Positions 8,868 to 17,600 are shown, numbered from the stretch's first letter. The stretch is 64,000 bases of DNA from Deltaproteobacteria bacterium (GCA_029261815.1 JAJDAQ010000172.1:1-64000); one strand, 5' to 3'. Translations and numbers: made by a program. Notes: generated by a model from the letters alone, not told the origin.

Positions 8868-9365
8868 ATGAGTGCCATCCAGACTCCATTCGACGCCTAC
8901 CGTGACACCGTCCGTCCTGAATGGATCGACGAGAACGGACACATGAACGTGGGCTACTACGGTGTGGTCTTCGACTTCGCGACGGATGCCTGGTTCGGTC
9001 ACATCGCACTCGGGCGGGAAGCCAAGGACCGAGCGGGAACGTCGACGTTCAGCTTGGAGTCCCACTTCACCTATCAAAGAGAAGTGGTGGAAGGCGAAAC
9101 GCTTCGATTCACGAGCCAGCTGCTGGGCTTCGATGAAAAGCGGATCCACTACTTCCACCGGATGTGGCGGGAACGGGACGGGGTCCTGGCGGCGACCAAC
9201 GAACTGATGTCGCTGCACGTCAGCCAAGAAACGCGGCGAACGGCACCGATGGCGTCCACCGTGCTGGCGCGGCTCGAGGAGGTGAAAGCGGCTCACGACA
9301 CGCTCGGCCCTCCCCTGGAAGCCGGGCGTGTGATCGGTCTGCGGAGCGGGTCCACGACGCGATAG
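8868..9365 (+). CDS. Hotdog-fold acyl-CoA thioesterase
   Basis: A 165-residue single-hotdog protein. The family motif around 'WIDENGHMNVGYYGVVFD' (residues 19-36) matches the 4-hydroxybenzoyl-CoA/carnitine-type thioesterases, where the Asp/Asn near this motif contributes to catalysis. It would hydrolyse an acyl-CoA to acid plus CoA. It lies between the crotonases and the acyl-CoA dehydrogenases and is likely part of the same catabolic block. ATG start at 8868 preceded by AAGAGAG. Confidence 0.85.
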   Translation: MSAIQTPFDAYRDTVRPEWIDENGHMNVGYYGVVFDFATDAWFGHIALGREAKDRAGTSTFSLESHFTYQREVVEGETLRFTSQLLGFDEKRIHYFHRMWRERDGVLAATNELMSLHVSQETRRTAPMASTVLARLEEVKAAHDTLGPPLEAGRVIGLRSGSTTR

Positions 9366-9408
9366 CATTCCAATGTACCCGCCTCGATCCGCGATACGGA
9401 GTCACCCC

Positions 9409-10659
9409 ATGGCCATGAACGTCCAGTCGAGTTCAACTCTCAGCGACCGCGTGAATCAGATCCGGCTGTTGACGGCCCAGATCGTGAACAATGAGATCCT
9501 GCCGAACGAGAACAGACTCTGGGCGACGAATGCCGATGGGACGTTCGATGAGGCCGCGCGCGACGAATCGCGAGACTTGCGTGCGCATATCAACGACGTC
9601 GTGAAGCAGGCTGGGCTCTGGGCGCCGCATCTTCCGGAGGAGTACGGCGGGTGCAACCTGTCGTTCCTCGAGCATGCCTACATGAACGAGGTCCTCTCCT
9701 ACTGCGTGGGAGCGGCATCGTTGTTTGGTGTGGTGGCTCCGAACTCGGGTAACCAGAAGATCCTGCTCAAGTACGGAACCGAAGAGCAGCGCAAGAAGTG
9801 GCTCGTCCCGCTCACCGAAGGCAAGATGCAGAGCGGCTTCTCGATGACAGAACCCGACAATGCTGGTTCGGACCCACGCTCGATCAAGACGACTGCGCGC
9901 AAGGAAGGCGACGAGTGGGTCATCAACGGGCAGAAGTGGTTTACGTCGAATGGAAAGCGGGCAGATTTCCTGATCGTCATGTGCCGCACCGAAGACCCCG
10001 ATGGCCCGGCCGAACGCAACGGAAAGATGACCCAGATCATCGTGCCGACGAAGACGCCCGGCGTGAACATCGTCCGCGGGGTGCCCGTCTGGGGCCGTCC
10101 GAGCGACCACGCCGAAATCATCTACGACAATGTTCGGGTGCCGCTCGAGAACCAACTTGGGCAGACGGGCTCAGGGCACGCCGCCGCACAGGACCGCCTC
10201 GGCGCGGGTCGCGTCTATCACTGCATGAACTCAATTGGCCAGATGTGGCGTGCCTTCGATCTGATGGTTCAGCGCGCGGCCAGTCGGGAAGTCCACGGGG
10301 GTCTGCTCGAGACCAAGCAGTTCGTCCAGGGTTTCATCGCCGAGTCCTACATTGACATCCAGTCGGCCCGGCTCATGACCATTCACTGCGCCGAGCGAAT
10401 GGACCTGGGACTGGACGCGCGCACCGAGATTTCGGCGATCAAGATCCATGTACCCGCCTGCTACCACCGCGTCGTCGACCGTGCGATCCAGGTCTGGGGG
10501 GCTGCCGGAGTCTCCGGTGACCTGCCGCTTGCCGGCTACTACCAGGGCGCGCGCACGCTGCGACTGGCCGACGGGCCTGACGAAGTGCACAAGATCCTGA
10601 TCGCGAAAAACGTCCTGAAGCAGCACCACGCGGGCGGCAGCTGGGACTTCGGGAACTGA
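9409..10659 (+). CDS. Acyl-CoA dehydrogenase (ACAD10/11-like)
   Basis: FAD-dependent dehydrogenase oxidising acyl-CoA to enoyl-CoA, 416 residues from ATG 9409, which has GGAG seven bases upstream; ATG 9373 is also in frame but has none. The N-terminal helical domain contains 'GLWAPHLPEEYGG'; the middle domain has 'SGFSMTEPDNAGSDPRSI' and 'GQKWFTSNG'. The C-terminal 'LRLADGPDEVHKILIAK' is the signature of the ACAD10/11 group, where an Asp replaces the usual catalytic Glu. The repeat-rich spacer follows. Confidence 0.92.
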   Translation: MAMNVQSSSTLSDRVNQIRLLTAQIVNNEILPNENRLWATNADGTFDEAARDESRDLRAHINDVVKQAGLWAPHLPEEYGGCNLSFLEHAYMNEVLSYCVGAASLFGVVAPNSGNQKILLKYGTEEQRKKWLVPLTEGKMQSGFSMTEPDNAGSDPRSIKTTARKEGDEWVINGQKWFTSNGKRADFLIVMCRTEDPDGPAERNGKMTQIIVPTKTPGVNIVRGVPVWGRPSDHAEIIYDNVRVPLENQLGQTGSGHAAAQDRLGAGRVYHCMNSIGQMWRAFDLMVQRAASREVHGGLLETKQFVQGFIAESYIDIQSARLMTIHCAERMDLGLDARTEISAIKIHVPACYHRVVDRAIQVWGAAGVSGDLPLAGYYQGARTLRLADGPDEVHKILIAKNVLKQHHAGGSWDFGN

Positions 10660-10700
10660 TCACCGCCGAGAATCGATCGGGTCGGCATCGGCCAGGCCGT

Positions 10701-10716
10701 CTTTAACGTGTTAAAG
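10701..10716. promoter_or_regulatory. AT-rich palindrome upstream of acyl-CoA dehydrogenase operon
   Basis: CTTTAACGTGTTAAAG is a perfect 7-bp inverted repeat around a 2-bp centre, standing out in GC-rich surroundings. It lies about 147 bases before the acyl-CoA dehydrogenase gene at 10863. Its size and symmetry fit an operator for a TetR-like regulator; the regulator is not identifiable from this window. Confidence 0.35.
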
Positions 10717-10747
10717 TCCGCGGCGCGCGGCAGGAGCGCGTCCGGTC

Positions 10748-10848
10748 GGATCCATGCGGATCCGCAATCGTCGGATCGATGAAGATCCGCAATCGTCGGA
10801 TCTACGAAGATCCGCAATCCGTCGGATCCCTGGCGATCTGAAATCTGC
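10748..10848. repeat. Four imperfect 25-26-bp tandem repeats with hairpin potential
   Basis: Units begin at 10748, 10773, 10798 and 10824, each opening with GGATC. The first three contain GATCCGCAATC(C)GTCGGATC, a 6-bp inverted repeat (GATCCG/CGGATC) with a 7-8-base loop, at 10760-10778, 10785-10803 and 10810-10829; the fourth unit is degenerate. The array ends 14 bases before the start of the acyl-CoA dehydrogenase gene at 10863, so it lies in that gene's leader or promoter. Role unknown: it may be a set of operators, an RNA structure, or simple slippage expansion. Confidence 0.85.
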
Positions 10849-10862
10849 ATGAAGGAGGCCCG

Positions 10863-12065
10863 ATGGCTGACCTCGATACCTTCCGATCCGAGACCCGTTC
10901 ATGGCTGGAGGCGAACTGCCCGGCCGAGATGCGCACTCCGCCGAAGTCGGCTTTCGATGTCGCGTGGGGCGGTCGCAAGGCCGAATGGGCCAGTCCTGAG
11001 CAGAAGCAGTGGCTCGATGTCATGGCCGAAAAGGGCTTCACGGTGCCGACCTGGCCGAAGGATTGCGGCGGTGCGGGTCTCTCGAAGGCAGAAGCCAAGG
11101 TGTTGAAGCAGGAGATGCGAGCGCTGGGCTGCCGCCCGCCGTTGATGTCCTTCGGAATCACGATGCTAGGTCCCGTTGTGCTCGAGTACGGGACGGATGA
11201 GCAGAAGCGAAAATTCTTGCCGCCGATCGCGCGTGGCGATATCCGCTGGTGCCAGGGCTACAGCGAACCCGGTGCGGGTTCCGACCTGGCGAGCCTGCAG
11301 TGCAAGGCCGAACGTGACGGTGACGACTACGTCGTCAACGGACAGAAAGTCTGGACGTCGGAAGCGCACCTCTCGGACTGGATCTTCTGCCTGGTTCGCA
11401 CCAATTCCGACGCGTCGAAGCATGACGGCATCAGCTTCTTGCTGATCGATATGGACGATCCGGGCGTCGAGGCGACGCCGATCGAGCTGATCAGCGGCGC
11501 ATCGATGTTCTGCCAGACCTTCTTCGACAATGTTCGCGTGCCCGTGAATCATCGCATCGGTGCAGAGAACGCGGGCTGGACGATCGCGAAGAAGCTGCTG
11601 CAGCACGAGCGCGAGATGCTGTCGGACCCGGGCGGAAGCGGTTCGCCGACAGGCGCGCGAAAGCGCGGGACGCTCGCCGACGATGCACGCTTGTCTCTCG
11701 GAGCCAGCGAAGGTCCGCTGCCTGACACGGCGCTGCGGGAGCGGATTGCCCGGCTCGAACTCGACACGCTCTGTTACAAGGCCACGTTGACGCGGAGCGC
11801 CGATGGTGCGAAAGCCGGGCGCGGCGTGGGCCCCGAAACCTCCATGTTCAAGCTCTATATGTCGGAGTTGAACAAGCGCAAGTCGGACCTGCGCGTCCGG
11901 ATCCGCGGGGCAAATGGTCTCGGCTGGACGGGAGAGGGCTTTGCACGCGACGACCTCGCCGCCACACGCGAATGGCTGAATTCGAAGGCCGAGTCGATCG
12001 CCGGTGGGACCTCGGAGATCCAACGCAACATCATCGCCAAGCGTGTGCTTGGCCTCCCGGACTGA
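10863..12065 (+). CDS. Acyl-CoA dehydrogenase, catalytic-Glu subunit
   Basis: A 400-residue FadE-like protein starting at ATG 10863 behind AAGGAGG. The middle domain motif 'WCQGYSEPGAGSDLASLQCK' and 'VNGQKVWTSEAH' bind FAD and substrate; the C-terminal 'ESIAGGTSEIQRNIIAKRVL' carries the catalytic Glu. Acyl-CoA dehydrogenase pairs of this type form alpha2-beta2 enzymes on sterol side chains and other bulky acyl-CoAs in actinobacteria. The second subunit candidate starts 11 bases after this stop. Confidence 0.92.
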   Translation: MADLDTFRSETRSWLEANCPAEMRTPPKSAFDVAWGGRKAEWASPEQKQWLDVMAEKGFTVPTWPKDCGGAGLSKAEAKVLKQEMRALGCRPPLMSFGITMLGPVVLEYGTDEQKRKFLPPIARGDIRWCQGYSEPGAGSDLASLQCKAERDGDDYVVNGQKVWTSEAHLSDWIFCLVRTNSDASKHDGISFLLIDMDDPGVEATPIELISGASMFCQTFFDNVRVPVNHRIGAENAGWTIAKKLLQHEREMLSDPGGSGSPTGARKRGTLADDARLSLGASEGPLPDTALRERIARLELDTLCYKATLTRSADGAKAGRGVGPETSMFKLYMSELNKRKSDLRVRIRGANGLGWTGEGFARDDLAATREWLNSKAESIAGGTSEIQRNIIAKRVLGLPD

Positions 12066-12076
12066 TTGGAGCCACG

Positions 12077-13192
12077 ATGAGCCTCATTCTCAGTGAAGAA
12101 CAGGAACTGCTGCGCGATACGGCGCGGGACTTCGTCCAGGAACACCTCTCGGTGAAGGCCTTTCGCGCCATCCGAGACCAGGACGTGGCCGATGGCTTCG
12201 ACCGAAAGATCTGGGCCGAGCTATGTGAATTGGGATGGGCCGGGATCCCCTTCTCGGAGGAAGTCGGAGGCGCCGGTCTGGGCTTCGCTGAACTCGGCGT
12301 CGTCCTCGAAGAACTCGGCCGCACGTTGGCCCCGACGCCGCTCTTGGCGACGGTCGCCCTGGGCGGGACCGCGGTGGCGCTCGCTGGCAATGAGACGCAA
12401 CAGAAGGAAATCTTGACGGCCGTATGTGCCGGCGAACGTCTGCTGGCCTTGGCCTTTCAGGAGACGCCGCGCTTCAACCCCGAGGTGGTGGAAACGCGCG
12501 CGGAGACCGCCGCCGACGGCTACACGCTGACGGGCGAGAAGCGCCTCGTCGTGGATGGCCACGTGGCCGATACCCTGGTCGTTACGGCTCGCTCGGCCGA
12601 CGGAAGCGTTGGGCTCTTTCTCGTTGATGCGGGTGCTGCCGGCCTGAGTGTCGAGCGCACCCGTATGGTCGACTCGCGGAACGCCGCGAACGTGCGCTTC
12701 GATGGCACGCCGGCCCAGGCGCTGGGAGACCCCACAGCATCGGCCGCCGTGGTGGACGAGGTCCTTGACCGCGCGATGATCGCGCTCTCGGCGGAGATGC
12801 TCGGCGGCATCCAGGAGAGCTTCGAACGCACACTTCAGTACCTGAAGGATCGTGATCAGTTCGGGGTGAAGATCGGAACGTTTCAGGCGCTCAAGCACCG
12901 CGCGGCCGACTGGTTCTGTGAGGTCGAGCTGGCGCGATCGATCGTCTTGATGGCGCTACGCGGTGTCGATGATGCGGCGCCGAACCTGCCGCAGCTCGCG
13001 AGTGCGGCCAAAGCGCGGACGTCGGACGTCTACATCCAGTCGGGGGAGGAGGGTGTGCAGCTCTTCGGCGGGATCGGGATGACGGACGAAGAGGACATCG
13101 GTCTCTACCTGAAGCGTGCGCGAGTCACCGAGCTGTGGCTCGGTGACGGCGACTATCACCGCCACCGGTTCGCGACGCTCGAGGGGTACTAG
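12077..13192 (+). CDS. Acyl-CoA dehydrogenase, probable partner subunit
   Basis: A 371-residue acyl-CoA dehydrogenase from ATG 12077 (TTGGAG at 12066-12071), directly downstream of the previous one. The N-terminal 'GWAGIPFSEEVGGAGLG' and C-terminal 'QLFGGIGMTDEEDIGLYLKR' regions are typical, but the usual GTxEI segment is replaced by 'VTELWLGDGDYH', so the catalytic Glu at that position is missing. This matches the non-catalytic half of heteromeric enzymes such as mycobacterial FadE26/27-type pairs. That pairing is inferred from adjacency and motif loss. Confidence 0.9.
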   Translation: MSLILSEEQELLRDTARDFVQEHLSVKAFRAIRDQDVADGFDRKIWAELCELGWAGIPFSEEVGGAGLGFAELGVVLEELGRTLAPTPLLATVALGGTAVALAGNETQQKEILTAVCAGERLLALAFQETPRFNPEVVETRAETAADGYTLTGEKRLVVDGHVADTLVVTARSADGSVGLFLVDAGAAGLSVERTRMVDSRNAANVRFDGTPAQALGDPTASAAVVDEVLDRAMIALSAEMLGGIQESFERTLQYLKDRDQFGVKIGTFQALKHRAADWFCEVELARSIVLMALRGVDDAAPNLPQLASAAKARTSDVYIQSGEEGVQLFGGIGMTDEEDIGLYLKRARVTELWLGDGDYHRHRFATLEGY

Positions 13193-13201
13193 GCCGGCGG
13201 C

Positions 13202-14107
13202 CTAACGTGGTTGCCTCTTGGGCGGCCGAAAGAGAGGCGCGAGCGCCTCGAACTCGGCCCCGCGAGGCGAGGTCTTCCTCCACGCGAGACCGATGGTTCG
13301 CGCCGGCGCTGGCCGTCGGAACGGAATCGTCGCGAGATTCGCGTGGCGGCCCTCGATCTCGATCGACATGCTCGGCAGGAGGGTGATGCCCTCGCCCCCG
13401 GCGACCATCTGGACCAGGGTTCCAAGGCTGCTGGCGCGAAAGTCGGTGGATTCGCTCGCTCCGGTGGCATGGCAGAGATCGAGCACCTGATCGCGAAGAC
13501 AATGCCCGTCTTCGAGCAGGAGCAGTGCTTCGCCCGCGATCTCCGATTCGCGCACCCACTTGCGGCGCGCGAGGCAATGATCGGTGGGAACCGCCAACTG
13601 GAACGCGTCATCGAAGACGGCGAGCCGCGCCACGTCGCCCAGCTGCGCGTCTAGCGACAGCAGCAACAAGTCCATGTGTCCGCGCTCGAGCTGCTCGAGC
13701 AAACGATCCGTCTCGTCTTCGTGAATGAAGAGCCGCAGGTCGGGATGGGCGTTTCTCAAGGCTGGGACCGCGGATGGCAGCAAGTAGGGTGCGACGGTCG
13801 GGATGACGCCCAGCCGCAGCGGGCCGGTAAAGGGTCGGGCGTGGGTTCGCGCGGCTTCGGTCAAGTCCTGGGCGCCCAGCAGGAGGGCACGCGCTCTTTC
13901 GAGAAGCGCGGCTCCAGCTTCGGTCGGCAGGACTTTCGGCCGTGCGCGCTCTACGAGGACGACGCCCAGCTGGCGTTCCAACTCCTGGAGTTGCGCGCTG
14001 AGGCCGGGCTGAGAGACGCCGCACGCCTTGGCTGCGGAGTGAAAGGCGCCGTGGTCGATGACGGCCACGAAGTATTCGAGCTGGCGCAGGGTCGGAACGA
14101 TCATCAT
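13202..14107 (-). CDS. oxyR: Hydrogen peroxide-sensing LysR regulator OxyR
   Basis: A 301-residue LysR regulator. The N-terminal winged helix ('FHSAAKACGVSQPGLSAQL') is followed by the periplasmic-binding-like sensor domain containing LLEDGHCLRDQVLDLC: Cys203 and Cys212, with the exact nine-residue offset of the redox pair Cys199/Cys208 in E. coli OxyR. 'FRASSLGTLVQMVAGGEGITLLP' shows the same family. It is transcribed away from katA, whose start is 93 bases off, a usual arrangement in which OxyR binds the shared promoter region. Confidence 0.95.
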   Translation of the reverse strand: MMIVPTLRQLEYFVAVIDHGAFHSAAKACGVSQPGLSAQLQELERQLGVVLVERARPKVLPTEAGAALLERARALLLGAQDLTEAARTHARPFTGPLRLGVIPTVAPYLLPSAVPALRNAHPDLRLFIHEDETDRLLEQLERGHMDLLLLSLDAQLGDVARLAVFDDAFQLAVPTDHCLARRKWVRESEIAGEALLLLEDGHCLRDQVLDLCHATGASESTDFRASSLGTLVQMVAGGEGITLLPSMSIEIEGRHANLATIPFRRPAPARTIGLAWRKTSPRGAEFEALAPLFRPPKRQPR

Positions 14108-14199
14108 CAGAGGTTATGGAATCAAGAGAATCATTCAACTGGATGGATCATGACCGAGGTCCGATGATGAACCTGCGCCCAACAAATAAGGAGAAAGAC

Positions 14200-15660
14200 A
14201 TGGCCAGGACCCTGACGACCGAATCCGGTGCCCCCGTCGCCGACAACCAGAACTCCCAGACCGCCGGAAGCGGCGGCCCGCTGGTCCTCCAGGACCAGCA
14301 CCTGCTCGAGAAGCTGGCTCGCTTCAATCGGGAGCGGATTCCCGAACGCGTGGTCCACGCGGTGGGGAGCGGCGCCTACGGAGACTTCGAGGTGACGAAC
14401 CCCGACGTTTCCAAGTGGACACGGATGAAGATGATGGACTCGGTCGGCAAGAAGACGCCCGTCTTCCTGCGCTTCTCGACGGTTGCAGGGTCTCGCGGTG
14501 CGGCCGACAGCGTGCGCGACCCCCGCGGCTTCGCAGTCAAGTTCTATACCGAGGACGGCAACTGGGACCTCGCAGGAAACAACACGCCGGTCTTCTTCCT
14601 GCGGGACCCGATCAAGTTCCCCGACTTCATCCACAGCCAGAAGGTCGACCCGTTCACCAACGAGCAGGAGCCCGAGAACGTCTGGGATTTCTTCTCGCAC
14701 ACCCCGGAGGCCACCCATCAGTTCGTCTGGCTGTTCGGAGACCGCGGGATTCCGGCCAGCCTTCGCAAGATGAACGGCTACGGATCGCACACGTTCCAGT
14801 GGGTGAATGCCGACGGCGAGCGGTTCTGGGTGAAGTTCCACTTCAAGACCGACCAGGGGATCGAGTGCCTGACCTCGGAGGAGTCCGCGCGGCTGGCGGG
14901 TGAGAGCCCGCAGGCCCTGCAACGAGATCTCGTGCAGTCCATCGAGAGCGGGAACTTTCCCTCCTGGACGCTCAAGGTCCAGGTCATGCCCGAGGCGGAT
15001 GCGGCCGGGTACCGGGTCGATCCCTTCGACCTGACCAAGGTGTGGCCGCACGCCGACTACCCGCTGATCGAGGTGGGCCGTCTCACCTTGAACCGGAATA
15101 CGGACAACTACTTCGCCGAAGTGGAGCAGGCTGCGTTCGATCCTGGGCACTTCGTCCCCGGAGTCGGTCCGTCGCCCGACCGGATGCTCCAGGCCCGCCT
15201 CTTCGCCTACGGAGACGCGCACCGTTACCGCCTCGGCGTGAACCACACCCGCCTGCCCGCGAATGCGCCGCAGGGCGTGGAAGGGGGCGCGCTGAACCAT
15301 GGTCGTGACGGGCAGATGGTCTTCAGCAGCAACGGAGGCCGGGCCAAGAACTACGAGCCCAACTCGTTCGATGGCCCGACCCAGACGGGTGAGCCGCTGT
15401 ACCTGGGTCTCGACTCTGCCGGGATGACCGGCACCGAGACCCAGGTTCCGCGCGCCGAGGGCGGCGACTTCGAACAAGCGGGTGAGCTCTTCCGCCTGAT
15501 GGACGCCGCGGCCCAGGAGCGACTGGTCCAGAACCTGGCAGGCAGCCTGGCGGGCGTGAGCAACGAAGGGATCGTCGAGCGCTCGGTGGGCTTCTTCCGC
15601 CAGGCCGATGGGCAACTCGGCGACCGGATCGAGCAGGCGATCAAGGAAACGCAGTCTTGA
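14200..15660 (+). CDS. katA: Monofunctional haem catalase
   Basis: Converts hydrogen peroxide to water and oxygen. 486 residues, the length of small-subunit (clade 3) catalases. ATG 14200 is chosen because AAGGAG sits at 14188-14193; the frame is open further upstream without a good site. The distal His lies in 'ERVVHAVGSGAYG', the distal Asn in 'DGNWDLAGNNTPVFF', and the proximal haem Tyr in RLFAYGDAHRYRLG. Its divergent neighbour is oxyR and dps follows 53 bases downstream, so this is a peroxide-defence cluster. Confidence 0.96.
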   Translation: MARTLTTESGAPVADNQNSQTAGSGGPLVLQDQHLLEKLARFNRERIPERVVHAVGSGAYGDFEVTNPDVSKWTRMKMMDSVGKKTPVFLRFSTVAGSRGAADSVRDPRGFAVKFYTEDGNWDLAGNNTPVFFLRDPIKFPDFIHSQKVDPFTNEQEPENVWDFFSHTPEATHQFVWLFGDRGIPASLRKMNGYGSHTFQWVNADGERFWVKFHFKTDQGIECLTSEESARLAGESPQALQRDLVQSIESGNFPSWTLKVQVMPEADAAGYRVDPFDLTKVWPHADYPLIEVGRLTLNRNTDNYFAEVEQAAFDPGHFVPGVGPSPDRMLQARLFAYGDAHRYRLGVNHTRLPANAPQGVEGGALNHGRDGQMVFSSNGGRAKNYEPNSFDGPTQTGEPLYLGLDSAGMTGTETQVPRAEGGDFEQAGELFRLMDAAAQERLVQNLAGSLAGVSNEGIVERSVGFFRQADGQLGDRIEQAIKETQS

Positions 15661-15713
15661 AACCAGGCGGCGGCGCGCGGAGCGCCGTCGCCTCCTTTCC
15701 CTTGGAGAAAACG

Positions 15714-16163
15714 ATGACCCATTCATCCCCCGACACGGTCGTTGCGACCCTGGAAGCGCTTCTGGCCGACAGCTACACGCTGTACCTGAAGACCCACAAC
15801 TATCATTGGAATGTGACCGGGCCGATGTTCAATACCCTGCACAACCTGTTCGAAGTCGAATACAGCGAGCTCGCACTCGCGGTGGACGAGGTCGCAGAGC
15901 GGATTCGGACGAAGGGTTCGCGGGCGCCTGGGAGTTATTCAGAGTTCGCAGCCCTCGGGTCGATCCAGGAGGAACGGGGGAGTCCTTCCGCGGTCGAGAT
16001 GATCCAGAACCTCGTCGTGGATCAGGCCCAGGCGGTCGAGGCCGCGCGCGCCGTGGTTGAAGCGGCGGAGGCCGCCGGCGACTCCGTCAGCGCGGACCTC
16101 GGAACGCGCCGCATGGAGGTCCACGAGAAGAACGCATGGATGCTGCGGAGTCACCTGGAGTAG
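15714..16163 (+). CDS. dps: Dps-family ferritin-like DNA-protection protein
   Basis: A 149-residue Dps protein from ATG 15714 behind TTGGAG. Ferroxidase ligands at the dimer interface are visible in 'HNYHWNVTGPMFNTLH' and 'EVAERIRTKG'. Dps dodecamers oxidise ferrous iron with peroxide and shield DNA. Downstream of katA on the same strand, with a 53-base gap, it is probably part of the OxyR regulon. Confidence 0.94.
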   Translation: MTHSSPDTVVATLEALLADSYTLYLKTHNYHWNVTGPMFNTLHNLFEVEYSELALAVDEVAERIRTKGSRAPGSYSEFAALGSIQEERGSPSAVEMIQNLVVDQAQAVEAARAVVEAAEAAGDSVSADLGTRRMEVHEKNAWMLRSHLE

Positions 16164-16218
16164 GGGCGGCTCGACATCTCCCAAGCACGCGCCATCGTCT
16201 AGCCGAGGAGGGCAGGTG

Positions 16219-17475
16219 ATGGCGCGTGTCACGCGGCGAGAAGTCCTGAAACTTGGAGCGGTTGCGGCGGCGGCGGCTGGCCTTCCGGCCGCGGCAGCCG
16301 GGAGCCGACCGCATGTGGCGGTCGTAGGCGCAGGCGCGTTCGGCGTCTTTACCGCCTGGGATCTGGTCCGTCGTGGGGCACGGGTCACGTTGGTGGATGC
16401 CTGGGGTGCCGGCCACGATCGTTCGAGTTCGGGCGGCGAAACGCGGGTCATCCGCAGCCTCTACGGCGACGACGGCGTGTATGTCGATTGGGTCCGGAGG
16501 TCGTTCACGCTCTGGCGTGAACTCGAGCGTGCATTGGACGTTCCACTCTATGAGAAGACCGGCGCGCTCTGGATGTTCCCCGGCGATGACACCTATGGGC
16601 GCATTTCGATTCCCCGCGTCCGGGCTGGCGGGCTCACCGTCGAAACGTGGACGCGCGCGGAAGCGGCTGCACGATACCCGCAGATCTCGTTCGACGGAAT
16701 CTCGTCGGTCGTCTTCGAGCACGAAGCCGGTTACTTGCGTGCCCGAGAGGCGTGCCGTGCCGCTGAGAAGGCATTGGCCGATGCGGGTGCCGAAGTCCGT
16801 AGAGCCGTCGCCAAGCCCGGACTCATCTCGCATGGTGCCATGGACGGGTTGATGCTGTCAGACGGCACCCGTCTCCGCCCTGACGCGACGGTGTTCGCCT
16901 GCGGAGCTTGGCTGGGCGCTGTGTTTCCTGAGCTGTTAGGCGATGCCATCACTCCGACGCGACAGGAGCTCCACTACTTCGGAACGCCCCGCGGCGATGA
17001 CCGGTTTTCTTCCGCGCGTTGCCCCGTGTGGGTCGAATTCGGCGAACAGGTCTTCTACGGCGTGCCCGACGGGGAGGGCCGCGGCTTCAAGGTCGCAGAC
17101 GATACGCGGGGGCCCGCGATCGACCCGACTTCGGCCGACCGGGAAATGAATCCGGCGGCCGTCGAGTCTGCGAGAGCCTTCCTCGGGCGCCGCTTTCCGG
17201 ACCTCGCCAAAGCGCCACTGGTGGGTGCCCGCGTCTGCGTTTACGAGAACAGCCCAGATGGCCACTACTTGATCGACCGGCACCCGCTGGCCGAGAACGT
17301 CTGGATCGTCGGGGGCGGCTCCGGACACGGCTTCAAGCTGAGTCCGGCATTGGGCGAGCATGTCGCCGGCGCGGTCCTGGGCGAGCATGCGCCGGAGTCA
17401 CGCTTCGGTCTCGCACGGCTGGAGGCAACCGGCGCGCGACGGACCCAGATGGAGTCTGGGCCGGCCGCAGACTAG
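16219..17475 (+). CDS. Tat-exported FAD-dependent amine/amino-acid oxidase (sarcosine oxidase-like)
   Basis: A 418-residue DAO-fold flavoprotein. The N-terminus TRREVLKLGAVAAAAAG is a twin-arginine signal (residues 5-21) ending in an Ala-rich region. The dinucleotide-binding motif VAVVGAGAFGVFTAWD follows. Near the C-terminus 'RVCVYENSPDGHYLIDRHP' aligns with monomeric sarcosine oxidase, where the Cys (here C340) holds FAD covalently; 'GGGSGHGFKLSP' is also typical. Substrate likely a secondary amine or N-methyl amino acid. ATG 16219 is preceded by GAGGGCAGG. Confidence 0.88.
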   Translation: MARVTRREVLKLGAVAAAAAGLPAAAAGSRPHVAVVGAGAFGVFTAWDLVRRGARVTLVDAWGAGHDRSSSGGETRVIRSLYGDDGVYVDWVRRSFTLWRELERALDVPLYEKTGALWMFPGDDTYGRISIPRVRAGGLTVETWTRAEAAARYPQISFDGISSVVFEHEAGYLRAREACRAAEKALADAGAEVRRAVAKPGLISHGAMDGLMLSDGTRLRPDATVFACGAWLGAVFPELLGDAITPTRQELHYFGTPRGDDRFSSARCPVWVEFGEQVFYGVPDGEGRGFKVADDTRGPAIDPTSADREMNPAAVESARAFLGRRFPDLAKAPLVGARVCVYENSPDGHYLIDRHPLAENVWIVGGGSGHGFKLSPALGEHVAGAVLGEHAPESRFGLARLEATGARRTQMESGPAAD

Positions 17476-17600
17476 TTGGGACGAGGACCGTGCTGTTCCT
17501 GGAGTTCCTGCAGGTACAGCGCGAACAAGATCTGGTCCCACTCGGAGGAAGCGGCGTCGGTCACAGGGGCTTCGGGATTCGTCGGGTTCAGGTCCATCAT
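17472..17600 (-). CDS. Possible 42-residue small protein
   Basis: Open frame from ATG 17600 to TAG at 17472, overlapping the last bases of the convergent oxidase gene. It lies 53 bases after the glycine-zipper lipoprotein gene on the same strand. The peptide begins MMDLNPTNPEAPVTD and ends with an amphipathic segment 'EWDQILFALYLQELQEQHG'. It is acidic and looks protein-like in composition, but no strong ribosome binding site is seen and I know no family. Confidence 0.35.
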   Translation of the reverse strand: MMDLNPTNPEAPVTDAASSEWDQILFALYLQELQEQHGPRPN

